64,000 bases of DNA from positions 446,534 through 510,533 of the forward strand of contig NZ_JASISP010000001.1 of assembly GCF_030063185.1 (NCBI RefSeq), in the 5' to 3' direction. The DNA is from Arthrobacter sp. H35-D1 (GTDB lineage: Bacteria > Actinomycetota > Actinomycetes > Actinomycetales > Micrococcaceae). Shown here piece after piece: positions 11,599 through 21,149 of this stretch (positions are counted from its first letter, which is position 1; every line of letters starts with the position of its first letter). A program made the position numbers and the translations under genes. The notes below the pieces were generated by a model. The model was not told where the DNA came from. It searched no databases and saw nothing but the letters and a program-made list of their open reading frames with translations.

Positions 11599-13412
11599 GG
11601 CCTACTTCTGGTATCACCTTAGGCGGCAGGTTCAAACTCACATCACGCATTGCCATTGGCGGCATGGGTGAGGTGTGGAAGGCGGAGGACTTGGTCCTGG
11701 GCCGCATAGTTGCCATTAAGATCCTCAAGGACGAATACACAGGGGATCCCGGTTTCCGGGCCAGGTTCCGGGCAGAGGCCAAGCACACGGCACTGCTCAA
11801 CCATGACGGCATCGCGAACGTGTTTGACTACGGCGAGGAAGACGGTTCCGCCTACCTGGTGATGGAACTTGTCCCCGGCGAGCCGCTTTCAACTCTAATC
11901 GAACGTGAGCACGTCCTCACTGCGGACTGGACGCTGTCAATGATCGCCCAAACGGCGCGCGCCCTGGCCGTGGCACATGCACAGGGACTTGTGCACCGCG
12001 ACGTGAAGCCCGGCAATCTGTTGATCACACCCGACGACAAGGTCAAGATCACCGATTTCGGCATCGCCCGCCTTGCCGACCAGGTGCCCCTGACCCAAAC
12101 AGGGCAAGTGATGGGCACCGCCCAATATCTGGCCCCGGAGCAGGCAACGGGACAGGTGGCGACGGGGTCGAGTGACATATATTCCCTGGGCATCATAGGT
12201 TATGAGTGCATCACCGGACACCGCCCGTTCTCCGGCGAATCACAGATCGCCATTGCACTGGCCCAGGTCAATGATGCACCGCCTCCGCTGCCTGACACAT
12301 TGCCCACTCCCGTGCGTGCCTTGTTGATGTCCATGCTGGCGAAAGATCCGACCAACCGGCCGGCGAACGCCATGAAACTGGCCGAAGCTGCCGAAGCCAT
12401 TCGGGTGGGCAACATCAAGGCTGCCCACGCAGCAGTGCCGGGCATGCTGCTCTTTGAAGCAAGCACCGGGCCCATCACCGCACCCGTCGATGTCAATGGA
12501 ACAGCTCCCACGTCCGTGGTTGGAAATATTGCCGAGCCTTCGACCACTGCTCTCCCTGCTGTCACGGACGACGAAGGAACCGCGGCCCCGACTCGCGCTG
12601 AGGTTCTCGCTGCAGAGCGCGCTTGGTCTGCGGAAGATGACGAACAGGCGTTGGAGGACGAGGATGCGTCCCCTGACGAGACTAAAAAGAAGGGCCGCAG
12701 CCCCTGGACTTGGCCACTGATTGCGTTGCTCGTCCTTTTGGTTTTTGCCGTTGGCGCCCTGCTCCTGCAGAACAACGGGTTCTTTGGCGACAAACCGGCG
12801 ACGCCACCGACCGCGGCGAGCCAGACTCCGTCGGCCACGAGCGCGAGCCCAACCACAGCCTCCGAGGAGCCCACCCCCACGGAGGATCAGCCCACATCGG
12901 AGGCGCCCGCCGACGTTGATGTCATCAGCAACCAGCTGGTCGGCAAGCCGTTTGCCGACGTCGAGTCGCTACTGACCGGTCAAGGACTGCAGGTGGACCG
13001 TGCCGCGGACGAGTTTAGTGACAAGGTCACAGAAGGGACCGTCATAAGTGTCAATCCCACTGGCCTCGTAGCTGCGGGTTCGACCATCACAGTCACCGTC
13101 TCCAAGGGCAGGGAACCACAGGAACCTACTGCGGCTGCTGTTCCTTCCTCGTCAGGCCAGAACGGCGATTCTTATGACCAGGCCTTGGTTGCGGCTGGTT
13201 TCATTCCGGCCCGCGTCGAGGAACCATCAGTATCGGTGGCAAAGGGAGTCGTCATTCGCACCGACCCGACAGCAGGCACACAGGCCGACAAGGGTTCTGT
13301 CGTAACCTATTACGTCTCCACGGGCCCGGAGGACGCACCAACACCCACCGCCACAACGCCACCTCCAGCCGCGGCCCCATCAGTGCCTCCTGCCGCCGGG
13401 GACGGCCAGTAG
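11595..13412 (+). CDS. pknA: PknA: Ser/Thr protein kinase with two PASTA domains
   Basis: A 605-residue receptor-type kinase. The kinase domain (about 10-270) has [11 protein letters not shown], the lysine in [17 protein letters not shown] (ITDFGIARL) and [11 protein letters not shown] disordered acidic juxtamembrane part follows, then a membrane helix near 371-393, a Thr/Pro-rich linker and two PASTA repeats (about 443-510 and 517-585). Mycobacterial PknA has no PASTA domains, so this one differs in carrying an extracellular sensor. The start is GTG at 11595, overlapping the pbpA stop. Confidence 0.94.
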   Translation: MRPTSGITLGGRFKLTSRIAIGGMGEVWKAEDLVLGRIVAIKILKDEYTGDPGFRARFRAEAKHTALLNHDGIANVFDYGEEDGSAYLVMELVPGEPLSTLIEREHVLTADWTLSMIAQTARALAVAHAQGLVHRDVKPGNLLITPDDKVKITDFGIARLADQVPLTQTGQVMGTAQYLAPEQATGQVATGSSDIYSLGIIGYECITGHRPFSGESQIAIALAQVNDAPPPLPDTLPTPVRALLMSMLAKDPTNRPANAMKLAEAAEAIRVGNIKAAHAAVPGMLLFEASTGPITAPVDVNGTAPTSVVGNIAEPSTTALPAVTDDEGTAAPTRAEVLAAERAWSAEDDEQALEDEDASPDETKKKGRSPWTWPLIALLVLLVFAVGALLLQNNGFFGDKPATPPTAASQTPSATSASPTTASEEPTPTEDQPTSEAPADVDVISNQLVGKPFADVESLLTGQGLQVDRAADEFSDKVTEGTVISVNPTGLVAAGSTITVTVSKGREPQEPTAAAVPSSSGQNGDSYDQALVAAGFIPARVEEPSVSVAKGVVIRTDPTAGTQADKGSVVTYYVSTGPEDAPTPTATTPPPAAAPSVPPAAGDGQ

Positions 13413-13482
13413 CGTTTGTCTCCAACAACCAAGCAATTCCCCAATCTCCCACACACTGATACCGGAAGGACCCCAGGTACCC

Positions 13483-15429
13483 ATGAGTGTTCCGCGCGTC
13501 CTGAGTGACAGGTATGAGATTGGGGAACTGCTCGGCCGCGGCGGCATGGCCGACGTGTATAAAGCCAGGGACATTCGGCTGGGCCGCTCCGTGGCCATCA
13601 AAATGCTGCGGGCAGATGTTGCCCGCGACTCCCAGCTGCAGGCTCGCTTCCGCCGCGAGGCACAAGCTGTGGCAGGACTCAACAATCCGTTCATCGTGGC
13701 CGTCTACGACACCGGTGAACACGTTGTCACGAACCAAGGGCACGACAGCTCCCATGTCCCCTACATCGTCATGGAGTACGTCCATGGCAAAACGCTGCGC
13801 GACTTGATTCGCAGCAAGAGCCTCACCATTGACCAGTCCGTCGACTACACCTTGGGGGTGCTCTCTGCCCTCGATTACAGCCATCGTTCCGGCATTGTCC
13901 ACCGCGATATCAAGCCTGCCAACGTCATGGTGACCGAGGACGAGCACGGGGCCCTGGGCCAGGTCAAGGTGATGGACTTCGGCATTGCCAGGACCATTTC
14001 GGATTCGGCCGCCACCATGACCCAGACTCAGACAGTCATGGGCACGGCACAGTATCTGTCACCCGAACAAGCCCGCGGGGAGAGTGTCGACGCCCGAAGC
14101 GACCTGTACTCCGCCGCCTGCTTGCTCTATGAAATGCTTGCCGGTCGGCCGCCGTTCATCGGCGATTCCCCTGTTTCAGTGGCGTACCAGCATGTGCGTG
14201 AAAATCCGCCCCTGCCCAGCATTTACAACACTGAGCTGTCGCCAGCCCTTGACGCGCTCCTGCTGCGCGCCCTGCAAAAGGACCGGGCACACCGCTTCCA
14301 GGATGCAGCCTCCTTCCGCCGCGCCCTGCGTGCCGCGCGCACTGGTGTCATGCCCACCGCTGCCGCGTCCCCCGCTGACTGCTCACCTGCTGCCGTGGCC
14401 GCCCTCGCCGTGTCCGGACCCGTGGCCGCCCCGGCCCTGCTGCCCCTGCCTGCCGCCGAGGATGCCACGGGGCCTGTGCAGGCAGTGGACGACGGCGGCC
14501 CATCCACCCGTGCGATGGCGAAAGTTCTCGCCGGGGGTGCGCTGACAACCGACGACGGCGGCGCTGAGCAAGCGGCGGATGTTCCCCCTGCCGACAACCG
14601 ACGCCGACGGGCATGGATGATCACCCTCTTCCTCGGGCTGGTCATTGTTCTTGGAGGCGGTGCCATGGTTGGCTACAACATGCTCAATGCCGAGCCTGCG
14701 GCAGTGGTGCAAGTATCCATCCCATCCCTGGATGGTTCCCCCCAAGACGAGGCACTGACCCAGCTCCGCAACTTGGATCTTGAGCCCCATGTCACCGATG
14801 AATACTCGAAGTCAGTGGCGGCAGGCGATGTGATCCGAACACAGCCAGGCTCGGGCACCATGCTGAACCCCGGCTCTGCCATTGAACTGTTTGTCTCAAA
14901 GGGGCCCTCGCAGGTAACCATTCCCAAAGACCTTGCCGGCAAGACTGAATCCGAGGTCCGGGACGACTTGCGCGCACTGAATTTGACGTTCAACAACAAC
15001 GAACTAGTCAATGACGGGATCATTCCGGCCACTTTTGTTGTCACAACGGACCCAGCCCCGGGCGAGACCGTTCCCGTGAATTCCGGCATCACACTGAGAA
15101 TCTCCACCGGGCAGGTCTTGATGCCTTCCTTGTTTGACTTGACCAAGGACCCCGACAAGGTGGAGGAAGCTGTGACAGCCGAGCTGAAAAAAGTCTCCCC
15201 GCACCTGGATGTCACCTTTGAGGAAGCGGAGAACACCGTTGTCACCCCTGGCATGGTGACAAACCAGTCGATCTCGGCAGAGACCGCGGTGGCTCAGCAC
15301 ACCACCGTTGTGGTGACCCTCGCCAAAGCGCCCGAGCCTGCGGAGCCCACACCAACGCCAACACCGAAGCCCACCAAGACGGCGAAAGCCTCGCCGTCGG
15401 CAACGCCCAAGGAAACACCCGCACCGTAA
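13483..15429 (+). CDS. pknB: PknB: Ser/Thr protein kinase with three PASTA domains
   Basis: 648 residues. The kinase domain (about 8-275) shows GRGGMADVYKARD, VAIKML, VHRDIKPANVM, VMDFGIAR and GTAQYLSPEQ. An Ala/Pro-rich linker precedes a membrane helix near 378-400, then three PASTA repeats covering about 410-615 and a Thr/Pro/Lys tail. PASTA domains bind muropeptides or lipid II; the kinase controls growth and division. It is separated from pknA by 70 bases with its own GGAAGG site, unlike the overlapping genes before it. Last gene of the operon. Confidence 0.95.
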   Translation: MSVPRVLSDRYEIGELLGRGGMADVYKARDIRLGRSVAIKMLRADVARDSQLQARFRREAQAVAGLNNPFIVAVYDTGEHVVTNQGHDSSHVPYIVMEYVHGKTLRDLIRSKSLTIDQSVDYTLGVLSALDYSHRSGIVHRDIKPANVMVTEDEHGALGQVKVMDFGIARTISDSAATMTQTQTVMGTAQYLSPEQARGESVDARSDLYSAACLLYEMLAGRPPFIGDSPVSVAYQHVRENPPLPSIYNTELSPALDALLLRALQKDRAHRFQDAASFRRALRAARTGVMPTAAASPADCSPAAVAALAVSGPVAAPALLPLPAAEDATGPVQAVDDGGPSTRAMAKVLAGGALTTDDGGAEQAADVPPADNRRRRAWMITLFLGLVIVLGGGAMVGYNMLNAEPAAVVQVSIPSLDGSPQDEALTQLRNLDLEPHVTDEYSKSVAAGDVIRTQPGSGTMLNPGSAIELFVSKGPSQVTIPKDLAGKTESEVRDDLRALNLTFNNNELVNDGIIPATFVVTTDPAPGETVPVNSGITLRISTGQVLMPSLFDLTKDPDKVEEAVTAELKKVSPHLDVTFEEAENTVVTPGMVTNQSISAETAVAQHTTVVVTLAKAPEPAEPTPTPTPKPTKTAKASPSATPKETPAP

Positions 15430-15465
15430 TCAGCCGGCGCCCCTGCTGGCGGTTGTTAGTGCCAG

Positions 15466-16104
15466 CTAGCTGTTGATCAAGGGGCTCAACGTGGATGCCT
15501 TGGCGGCAGCACCAGCCAAGCCCAATGATTCAAGCCAGTTTCCCAACATGGTGTAGCCGCCCTCGGTGAGCACGGATTCCGGATGGAACTGCACCCCGCA
15601 CAAGGGGGCGGACTTGTGCGCCAAACCCATGATCACGCCGTCGGCCGTTTCAGCCGTCACTTCAAGGATGTCCGGGATGGTCGAGGGCACGGCAGCCAGC
15701 GAGTGGTACCTCGTGGCGGTGACCGGGCTGGGCAGCCCCGCAAACACGCTGGTGCCGTGGTGGATCACATCACTGGTCTTGCCATGCATCAGCTGCTCAG
15801 CGTGGGTGACAACACCGCCATAGGCCTCAGCAAGTGCCTGATGCCCCAGACAGACTCCGAGCATGGGTTTCGCGTTGTCGCCGCACCACTTGATCAATTC
15901 GATGCACACGCCGGCCTCGGCGGGCGTGCCGGGGCCGGGGGAGACGAGGACGCCGTCGCGCGCGGCCGCAAGTTCAATGGCCTCGGCGAGCGTGACGTCG
16001 TCGTTGCGGACAACGGTTGTTTCGGCACCGAGCTGCTGCAAATAACCCACCAGGGTGTAAACAAAGCTGTCGTAGTTGTCAATGACAAGAATTCGCACGC
16101 CCAT
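15466..16104 (-). CDS. type 1 glutamine amidotransferase (TrpG/PabA-like)
   Basis: 212 residues. The domain supplies ammonia from glutamine to anthranilate or aminodeoxychorismate synthase. Visible motifs are NYDSFVYTL at the start, SPGPGTP, the nucleophile cysteine in GVCLGHQ, and the HPES histidine/glutamate pair near the C-terminus. No trpE or pabB partner is in the window; the same isolated position beside pknB (Rv0013) is known in mycobacteria, so folate (PabA) or tryptophan use cannot be decided here. ATG 16104 is preferred over the 16134 alternative because the upstream gene stops at 16106. Convergent with pknB. Confidence 0.9.
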   Translation of the reverse strand: MGVRILVIDNYDSFVYTLVGYLQQLGAETTVVRNDDVTLAEAIELAAARDGVLVSPGPGTPAEAGVCIELIKWCGDNAKPMLGVCLGHQALAEAYGGVVTHAEQLMHGKTSDVIHHGTSVFAGLPSPVTATRYHSLAAVPSTIPDILEVTAETADGVIMGLAHKSAPLCGVQFHPESVLTEGGYTMLGNWLESLGLAGAAAKASTLSPLINS

Positions 16105-16105
16105 G

Positions 16106-16270
16106 TCAGACTCCACCGCCAATTGTCGAATCATTCAGGGGATTGAATTGGGAGAGCCACGGGAACACAAATTGCATCAGCAGCAGCACTGCCGCGACCA
16201 GGAATAGGACGCTCGTGATGATGCGGAACCACAGGGGGCCCGGAAGGTTTCTAAAGATCCAGCCGTACAT
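16106..16270 (-). CDS. small single-pass membrane protein
   Basis: A 54-residue protein starting MYGWIFRNLPGPLWFRII, with one strong membrane helix (about 15-37) and a short outer tail ending STIGGGV. It starts two bases after the sortase stop and ends one base before the amidotransferase start, so it is a real translated member of a three-gene unit. The function is unknown; similar tiny proteins occur between sortase and pabA/trpG in related genomes as far as I recall. A longer in-frame start at 16342 would overlap the sortase and is rejected. Confidence 0.75.
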   Translation of the reverse strand: MYGWIFRNLPGPLWFRIITSVLFLVAAVLLLMQFVFPWLSQFNPLNDSTIGGGV

Positions 16271-16272
16271 GC

Positions 16273-17157
16273 TCAGCCTTTCTGGTTTGCTGCAACTTGG
16301 GCCGCAATGGCGGCGGGCGGGCCTGCACTGGCCGGCTGCCACGACTCAAGGACTGAGTAGGCAATGATGCGTTCCTCGGCGCCAAAGCGAGGGTTGCAAC
16401 TTGTCATGGTGAGGAAGCGCTCGGTGGGTTTGGCGTCCGGCTGGGTTGGCACGGGCAACAGCACATCTGCACGGGTGGGCAGCACAATTTGGTTGTTGCG
16501 AAATACGTAGGTGTAATAGCCGTCCTTGGTCTGGGCATAAATCTTGTCCCCCGGCACCAAGGTGTGGATGGCGTCCAAAACAGCGCCGTGGGTTTGCCTG
16601 TGGCCGGCGATGGCAAAATTTCCAACTCCGCCAGGCATGGTCGAACTGTCGTACCGGCCAAGTCCCAGGGTGTCCAGCTGGGCTGTGCCGACGCCCTCCA
16701 CAAGGGGGCGACTGTAGTTGGCACCAAACCGGGGAATGTAGACGACGCCAAAGACCGTGCTGGGGGCTTCCGGGGCTCCCATGACCTTGGGTTCGCCAAA
16801 GTCTGCGGGAGCATGCGGCGCCGCTGGCGTGACCGGCCCCTGCAGGTCTTGGGAAAACTCGGAAACCGCCGCTTGTTGAGCGGAATTGGCTTCAATGTTT
16901 GTCCACCATAGTTCCCACACGACAAACAACAGCAAGATGACACCGCAGGTAATGAGAAGCTCACCAAGCACCTGAACTAGCGTGCGAAAGAAGCCCTGCT
17001 TGGGCCGTTGCTCCCGCTGGCGGCGTGCGGCGCGTTTGCGTTGATTGCGCACCTTCTCATTTCCGGAGAGCAACTCGTCAACACCCACGCCTGTTTCGAC
17101 ATGGCCGGGCGATTGAACCACGCGGGTCTCCTGACTGAAGTTGAGCGGTTGTGTCAT
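16273..17157 (-). CDS. srtE: class E sortase
   Basis: A 294-residue membrane transpeptidase. A charged cytoplasmic N-terminus rich in Arg/Lys precedes a membrane helix (about 58-80). The sortase barrel follows, with catalytic His in IAGHRQTHG, Cys in TMTSCNPRFG and a downstream Arg. Class E sortases anchor proteins with LAxTG signals to the peptidoglycan; the only visible candidate substrate in this window is the dead GH92 gene with LANTG at 2918-2932. Start ATG 17157 has GGAG five bases upstream. First gene of the sortase / small protein / amidotransferase unit. Confidence 0.92.
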   Translation of the reverse strand: MTQPLNFSQETRVVQSPGHVETGVGVDELLSGNEKVRNQRKRAARRQREQRPKQGFFRTLVQVLGELLITCGVILLLFVVWELWWTNIEANSAQQAAVSEFSQDLQGPVTPAAPHAPADFGEPKVMGAPEAPSTVFGVVYIPRFGANYSRPLVEGVGTAQLDTLGLGRYDSSTMPGGVGNFAIAGHRQTHGAVLDAIHTLVPGDKIYAQTKDGYYTYVFRNNQIVLPTRADVLLPVPTQPDAKPTERFLTMTSCNPRFGAEERIIAYSVLESWQPASAGPPAAIAAQVAANQKG

Positions 17158-17313
17158 GCAATCTCCGACTGCGCTAAATGCAGCTAGAATTACGTCAACA
17201 ATACCGGCAGTTCCCCACCTTGGAACAATTCACCCAGCAACATCACCGCCAATGAACTGCCGTTCCACTCAACGAGCTGGCAGTTACGCTGGCCACAATG
17301 TCAAGGAGCTCCT

Positions 17314-17568
17314 GTGCCCGAGTCAAAATCGCGTCGCCGTCCCACCAAGGGACCAGCCCAGACGCCATCAAGCAAAACACAGCAGCCCAATGCCGCATGG
17401 TTTCTTCCCGTCATGGTCACTTTGATGCTGCTGGGCTTGGTGTGGATCATCACCTACTACATCTCTGACGGAATGTTCCCGATTCCCAACATCGGGAACT
17501 GGAACATCGGCATTGGCTTCGCCATAGCACTGGCCGGATTCATGATGACTACGCGCTGGCGCAGCTAG
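17314..17568 (+). CDS. crgA: cell division protein CrgA
   Basis: An 84-residue protein with a basic soluble start and two membrane helices (about 28-50 and 63-81) separated by an IPNIGNWNIGIG-type loop, the hallmark of CrgA. CrgA recruits septal peptidoglycan factors in Actinobacteria and in Streptomyces restrains FtsZ rings. It starts at GTG 17314 with AAGGAG five bases upstream. It is divergent from the sortase, and its stop codon overlaps the stop of the convergent repeat protein at 17565-17568 (CTAG). Confidence 0.92.
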   Translation: MPESKSRRRPTKGPAQTPSSKTQQPNAAWFLPVMVTLMLLGLVWIITYYISDGMFPIPNIGNWNIGIGFAIALAGFMMTTRWRS

Positions 17569-17843
17569 CCTCGGGCGTCCTTTTCTTCCCGCTGCTCTTT
17601 TTGCACGTAGCGGCCCTGGGGATCCTTTGCGGCATGGCCAGGTACGTCACCGGCCGTGCCGTAGTCGGCTTCGACGAATCTTCCGCTGGTTGTTTTCGGC
17701 GTGGCTGCTTCCTCGCCTGCGCGCCCGTAGTCGCCTTCGATATAGCGGCCCTCAAGGTCTTCGGCCTTGTGCCCTTTTTCCGATCCGGCTTTGCCGTAGG
17801 AACCCTCGACGTATCGTCCGCGGTCTTCTTGTTCCTCGTTCAT
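17565..17843 (-). CDS. small hydrophilic protein with GRYVEGxYGxAG repeats
   Basis: 92 residues, highly charged, no cysteine and no hydrophobic segment. It is built from about three full and one partial copies of GR(Y/F)(V/I)E(G/A)xYGxAG, spaced roughly 22-24 residues apart, with Lys/Glu/Asp linkers. The composition suggests an intrinsically disordered protein, possibly a stress or binding peptide; I do not recognise a named family. The stop codon is shared in antisense with the crgA stop. Coding is supported by the protein-level repeats. Confidence 0.7.
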   Translation of the reverse strand: MNEEQEDRGRYVEGSYGKAGSEKGHKAEDLEGRYIEGDYGRAGEEAATPKTTSGRFVEADYGTAGDVPGHAAKDPQGRYVQKEQREEKDARG

Positions 17844-18241
17844 GGTGGTTCCTCGCCTTCCTCAGCGCCGCGCCAACCTTGGCCAATTGGAAGCGGGCAT
17901 GTCCTTGTTCAATCTTGTCTCCAGTTTATGCCGCCGCCGGACTTCTGGACAGGGGGTGGCGGCCGTCCTCCGAAGCTCACCACCAAGGCCCCTGCCGGGG
18001 CTGGCAGGGGCAGGTTCGCTCCAACCGTCAGCCTCGCCGGGGGACAGACGGTTGGATCTTCCCTGCGGTTCAAGAACCCGTCCAGGATTTGCTTCCCCGA
18101 CGGCGGCTGCCCACACACGTCGGGGTCCTGGGCCTGGGTTTACTTGGGGCCGAGCTTCTTGGCCGTCCGCAGGGTGCCGGATTCCAGGTCTGCAGCAGAA
18201 CCATTTTTCAGCAGTCGCCATTCACTTTTGTCCTCGAGCGT
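17844..18241. other. intergenic region, no gene seen
   Basis: About 400 GC-rich bases between the divergent start of the repeat protein and the stop of the LuxR-type regulator. Several frames stay open by chance in GC-rich sequence, but none has a ribosome binding site or protein-like composition. A short GC-rich inverted repeat (CCCCTGCC / GGCAGGGG) lies near 17990-18010 and could act as a weak terminator. Confidence 0.5.
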
Positions 18242-20914
18242 TTATGACCGGCGGGCACTGGCACTATCAGTTGACGCTTCACCGTTCATGAGCACTGCCA
18301 GTTGTTCGCGGGATTGGATGTCCAATTTAATGAATGTCCTGTACAGATGACCTTCGATGGTGCGCAATGAAACGTGCAGCCTGGCAGCGATGGAGTTATT
18401 GGATTCCCCTTGGGCAACCAGCAGCGCAATCTGATGTTCACGACGTGTCATCTTGGGTTGGTCAATGGATTGAAAAACTGGTGAGACAAGCCCGGGCAGA
18501 TGCTCACGCATGGCCACAACCTTGCTTGCGGTTTTGCGGCTCTTGTGAACTTTTCCGCTGTCATGGAACTTTTTAAGTGCCAGCGTGGCAAGCTCCACGG
18601 CGATCAGCTCAAAGCCGTAGTCCATGGCGATCGCACTGGCCCGGTCAAGACTTGCCGGATCTTGGGAGCGCAGAGCCTCCGCCCAGTTCACGAAGAATTC
18701 TTTACTGCCGGATTCCAGCAGTGTTGCCACCTCGGCCAACCTCACGACCGCGTCGGAATCGCCAACCCGCACCATCAGGGAAAGTACCGTCAGTTCAATT
18801 CCCAGGTACCCCTTGTCAAGGCATTGGTGCTGCACACTGCGCAGGCGTGCCAGCCCCGGTTCGGATTGTCCGCTCATGTATTGGGCGGCAGCGGCATAAG
18901 CTGCGCCTTCCAATTCGTAAAATTTGCCGCTCCGCCGGGCCAGCCCCGCCAGCTGCTTTTGGCATTCCTGTGACCCCGCCAGATCCCCTCGCATCATCAG
19001 GCAGTAGGCCTTCAACCCCAGAGCCGTGCCCAACACTGACCATGGGTCATAGTCATTGAGTGCTCCCACCGCCGATTCCAATGCCGTCAAAGCTTCCTCG
19101 ATGTAACCGCGTCTGCTGTGCATCATGGCACTGGCCAAGTCCCGCAGACCACCGGCATAAAGCAAGAGATCGGGATTGACAAACGTTGCAGGCTCCAACG
19201 CGATCCGCACGTGGGCCCATGCGCCGTCGTAAATTAGCGCTGCAACCGAGCGGGAGTACGCCAAAATGGCAATGTCAGGACGTGGGAAGCCGGCCGGATC
19301 CTCCAACTTGGCAATGACTTCCATGGCCATGCCCACCGACTTGTTCATCTGGCCGGTTACCCAAAACATCTCGCACAACAGTGACTTCAGGTGGACTTGG
19401 TCGCCAACACTCGCCGTTAGTGGATGACAAAGAAGTGACTGAATGTTCGCCGTAGCCTGTTCGACTTTGCCCAGGGAAACATCACTCATGGCCCGGACCA
19501 TCAAAATTTCAATGTCGGCACTGCTGGAGGACTCTCCCAAGACCGCCTGTCCGAAGCGGCTTTCATGCCGAGCCAATGCCTCCTTGAAGCGCGCTTCGTA
19601 ATCCATCTCCGCAAAGTGGCTCAGATGCACAGCACGCATGGCCCTGGCCGCAGCTTCGGGGGATGGGGCCAGCTCAAGTGATTGCAGGGCAAGTGTGCGA
19701 GCTTCTTCGGGACGGTTTTGGTTGAGGTGCGCAATGGAACGCTCGGCAAGCAACGCCGCGAAGTGCTTGCCGTCCACTCCATTGTTGCTCAATTGCAGGG
19801 CTTCGTGCGGGCGCATCAGCTGATTGGCCCAGCTTGTTGCCTCCAAAATTCGGTTCTCACTGACTGTCAGCCCGCAGTCCAGAAACCAACGGGTGAAGTT
19901 GATGATTGCTTCAGGGTCAGTTTGTTCTTCCACTGAAAGGACTTCCGACACTTCGGCCAAGAGTTTGCGGCTGCGCCCCACGGGAACCATCGCCCGGATG
20001 GCAGGCGCAGTTGCCTGGCGGGCCAGCCGCATTGACATCGCAGTCCCGGAAACAATCTCCACCAATTCCCGCTGCTGGATGTCATCGACAGCCTCCGGAA
20101 TGGTCAAGTCAAGCAGCATGTCCAACGGCAGCGGTCCGGCAAGAGCGAGGATTTCTATGATGCGCCGGGATTCCGTCGGCAGGTGGTCCAAATCCATCTG
20201 CAGGAACTCCCAGGATTCCGTCCCCAGAAGATCTGCAGGGTGGTCCAACACCCACACGTTGTTGGCCTTGCGCAGGGATCCTTCCTCCTGCGCACCGGCC
20301 ACCAACCCTTGAAGCACCAAGGGATTGCCGTCGGACCGGCTGGCCAGGTATTCAGCAGCAGGTCCGGCCACCTTGCCACCTAGAACCTCTTCCAAAAAGG
20401 TTTGGACGTCCGTCGACTGTAGCGGGGCCAATTCAAAACGAGTCAGATGCCCGTCCCGCCACAGATCCCGCAGGTAGGTATTGTGGCCACCGGGCTGGTC
20501 CACAAGAATCAGTTTTGCTTCTGAAGACATGACCACTTGAAGAATGATGGCAGCACTTTGACTGTCAAGATGATCTGCATTGTCCACCATCAAGAAGACG
20601 CGTCCGCCCCCCGCAGCGGCGGCGCTGATTTGTCCCAGCAGACCATTGAGAACTTCGTAGTAGTCGTTGCTGCGGATCAGGTTGGCACCAACCCGGGCAT
20701 TGACGGCACCAAAGGGGATGGAGGCCAGGGCCTTGCTGGCAGAAAGCCTGATCGTGACGGTTTCAGGACCCAGCGCTGCGTGAATCTGGCCCAACATCCA
20801 GGTTTTTCCCGCTCCACGGGAGCCGACAATGAGCACGCCTCGCGACGAGCTGCTTGTCAGCTGCTTAACAATGTCCCCAACGTTTGCCCGGCGGGCCACT
20901 CTTCCCCATTTCAT
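18242..20914 (-). CDS. large ATP-binding LuxR-family transcriptional regulator (LAL/MalT type)
   Basis: About 890 residues. An N-terminal P-loop ATPase has the Walker A motif GSRGAGKTW and a Walker B-like VFLMVDNAD. A long helical TPR-like middle carries many short helices. The C-terminal LuxR DNA-binding helix-turn-helix (last about 65 residues) contains LTRREHQIALLVAQGESNN followed by VSLRTIEGHLYR. Proteins of this type are inducer- or ATP-switched activators; the regulon is unknown. The open frame extends to TTG 20986; ATG 20914 fits the usual length before the P-loop but has no good ribosome binding site, so the start is uncertain. No obvious target operon is adjacent. Confidence 0.88.
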   Translation of the reverse strand: MKWGRVARRANVGDIVKQLTSSSSRGVLIVGSRGAGKTWMLGQIHAALGPETVTIRLSASKALASIPFGAVNARVGANLIRSNDYYEVLNGLLGQISAAAAGGGRVFLMVDNADHLDSQSAAIILQVVMSSEAKLILVDQPGGHNTYLRDLWRDGHLTRFELAPLQSTDVQTFLEEVLGGKVAGPAAEYLASRSDGNPLVLQGLVAGAQEEGSLRKANNVWVLDHPADLLGTESWEFLQMDLDHLPTESRRIIEILALAGPLPLDMLLDLTIPEAVDDIQQRELVEIVSGTAMSMRLARQATAPAIRAMVPVGRSRKLLAEVSEVLSVEEQTDPEAIINFTRWFLDCGLTVSENRILEATSWANQLMRPHEALQLSNNGVDGKHFAALLAERSIAHLNQNRPEEARTLALQSLELAPSPEAAARAMRAVHLSHFAEMDYEARFKEALARHESRFGQAVLGESSSSADIEILMVRAMSDVSLGKVEQATANIQSLLCHPLTASVGDQVHLKSLLCEMFWVTGQMNKSVGMAMEVIAKLEDPAGFPRPDIAILAYSRSVAALIYDGAWAHVRIALEPATFVNPDLLLYAGGLRDLASAMMHSRRGYIEEALTALESAVGALNDYDPWSVLGTALGLKAYCLMMRGDLAGSQECQKQLAGLARRSGKFYELEGAAYAAAAQYMSGQSEPGLARLRSVQHQCLDKGYLGIELTVLSLMVRVGDSDAVVRLAEVATLLESGSKEFFVNWAEALRSQDPASLDRASAIAMDYGFELIAVELATLALKKFHDSGKVHKSRKTASKVVAMREHLPGLVSPVFQSIDQPKMTRREHQIALLVAQGESNNSIAARLHVSLRTIEGHLYRTFIKLDIQSREQLAVLMNGEASTDSASARRS

Positions 20915-21149
20915 AAAAACTGCAGCTTCCGTGTTGGCCGCAATATTCTGCGACACCCCCTGTTGCCCGGCAACACTCCGCCGCAAACCGCTACAACTAT
21001 TTTCATTCTAGTTTCGTGGCAGTGATTGTGTCGATGGAAGGGGCATGTTACGCGAATTCATCATGTTTTGGGCCGCGTGGCATTCAGGCATCCCACAGTC
21101 CGTCCGAACTGCATCGGGGCTGGGCGTTCAGCGCGCGCCAGCTGCCGTT

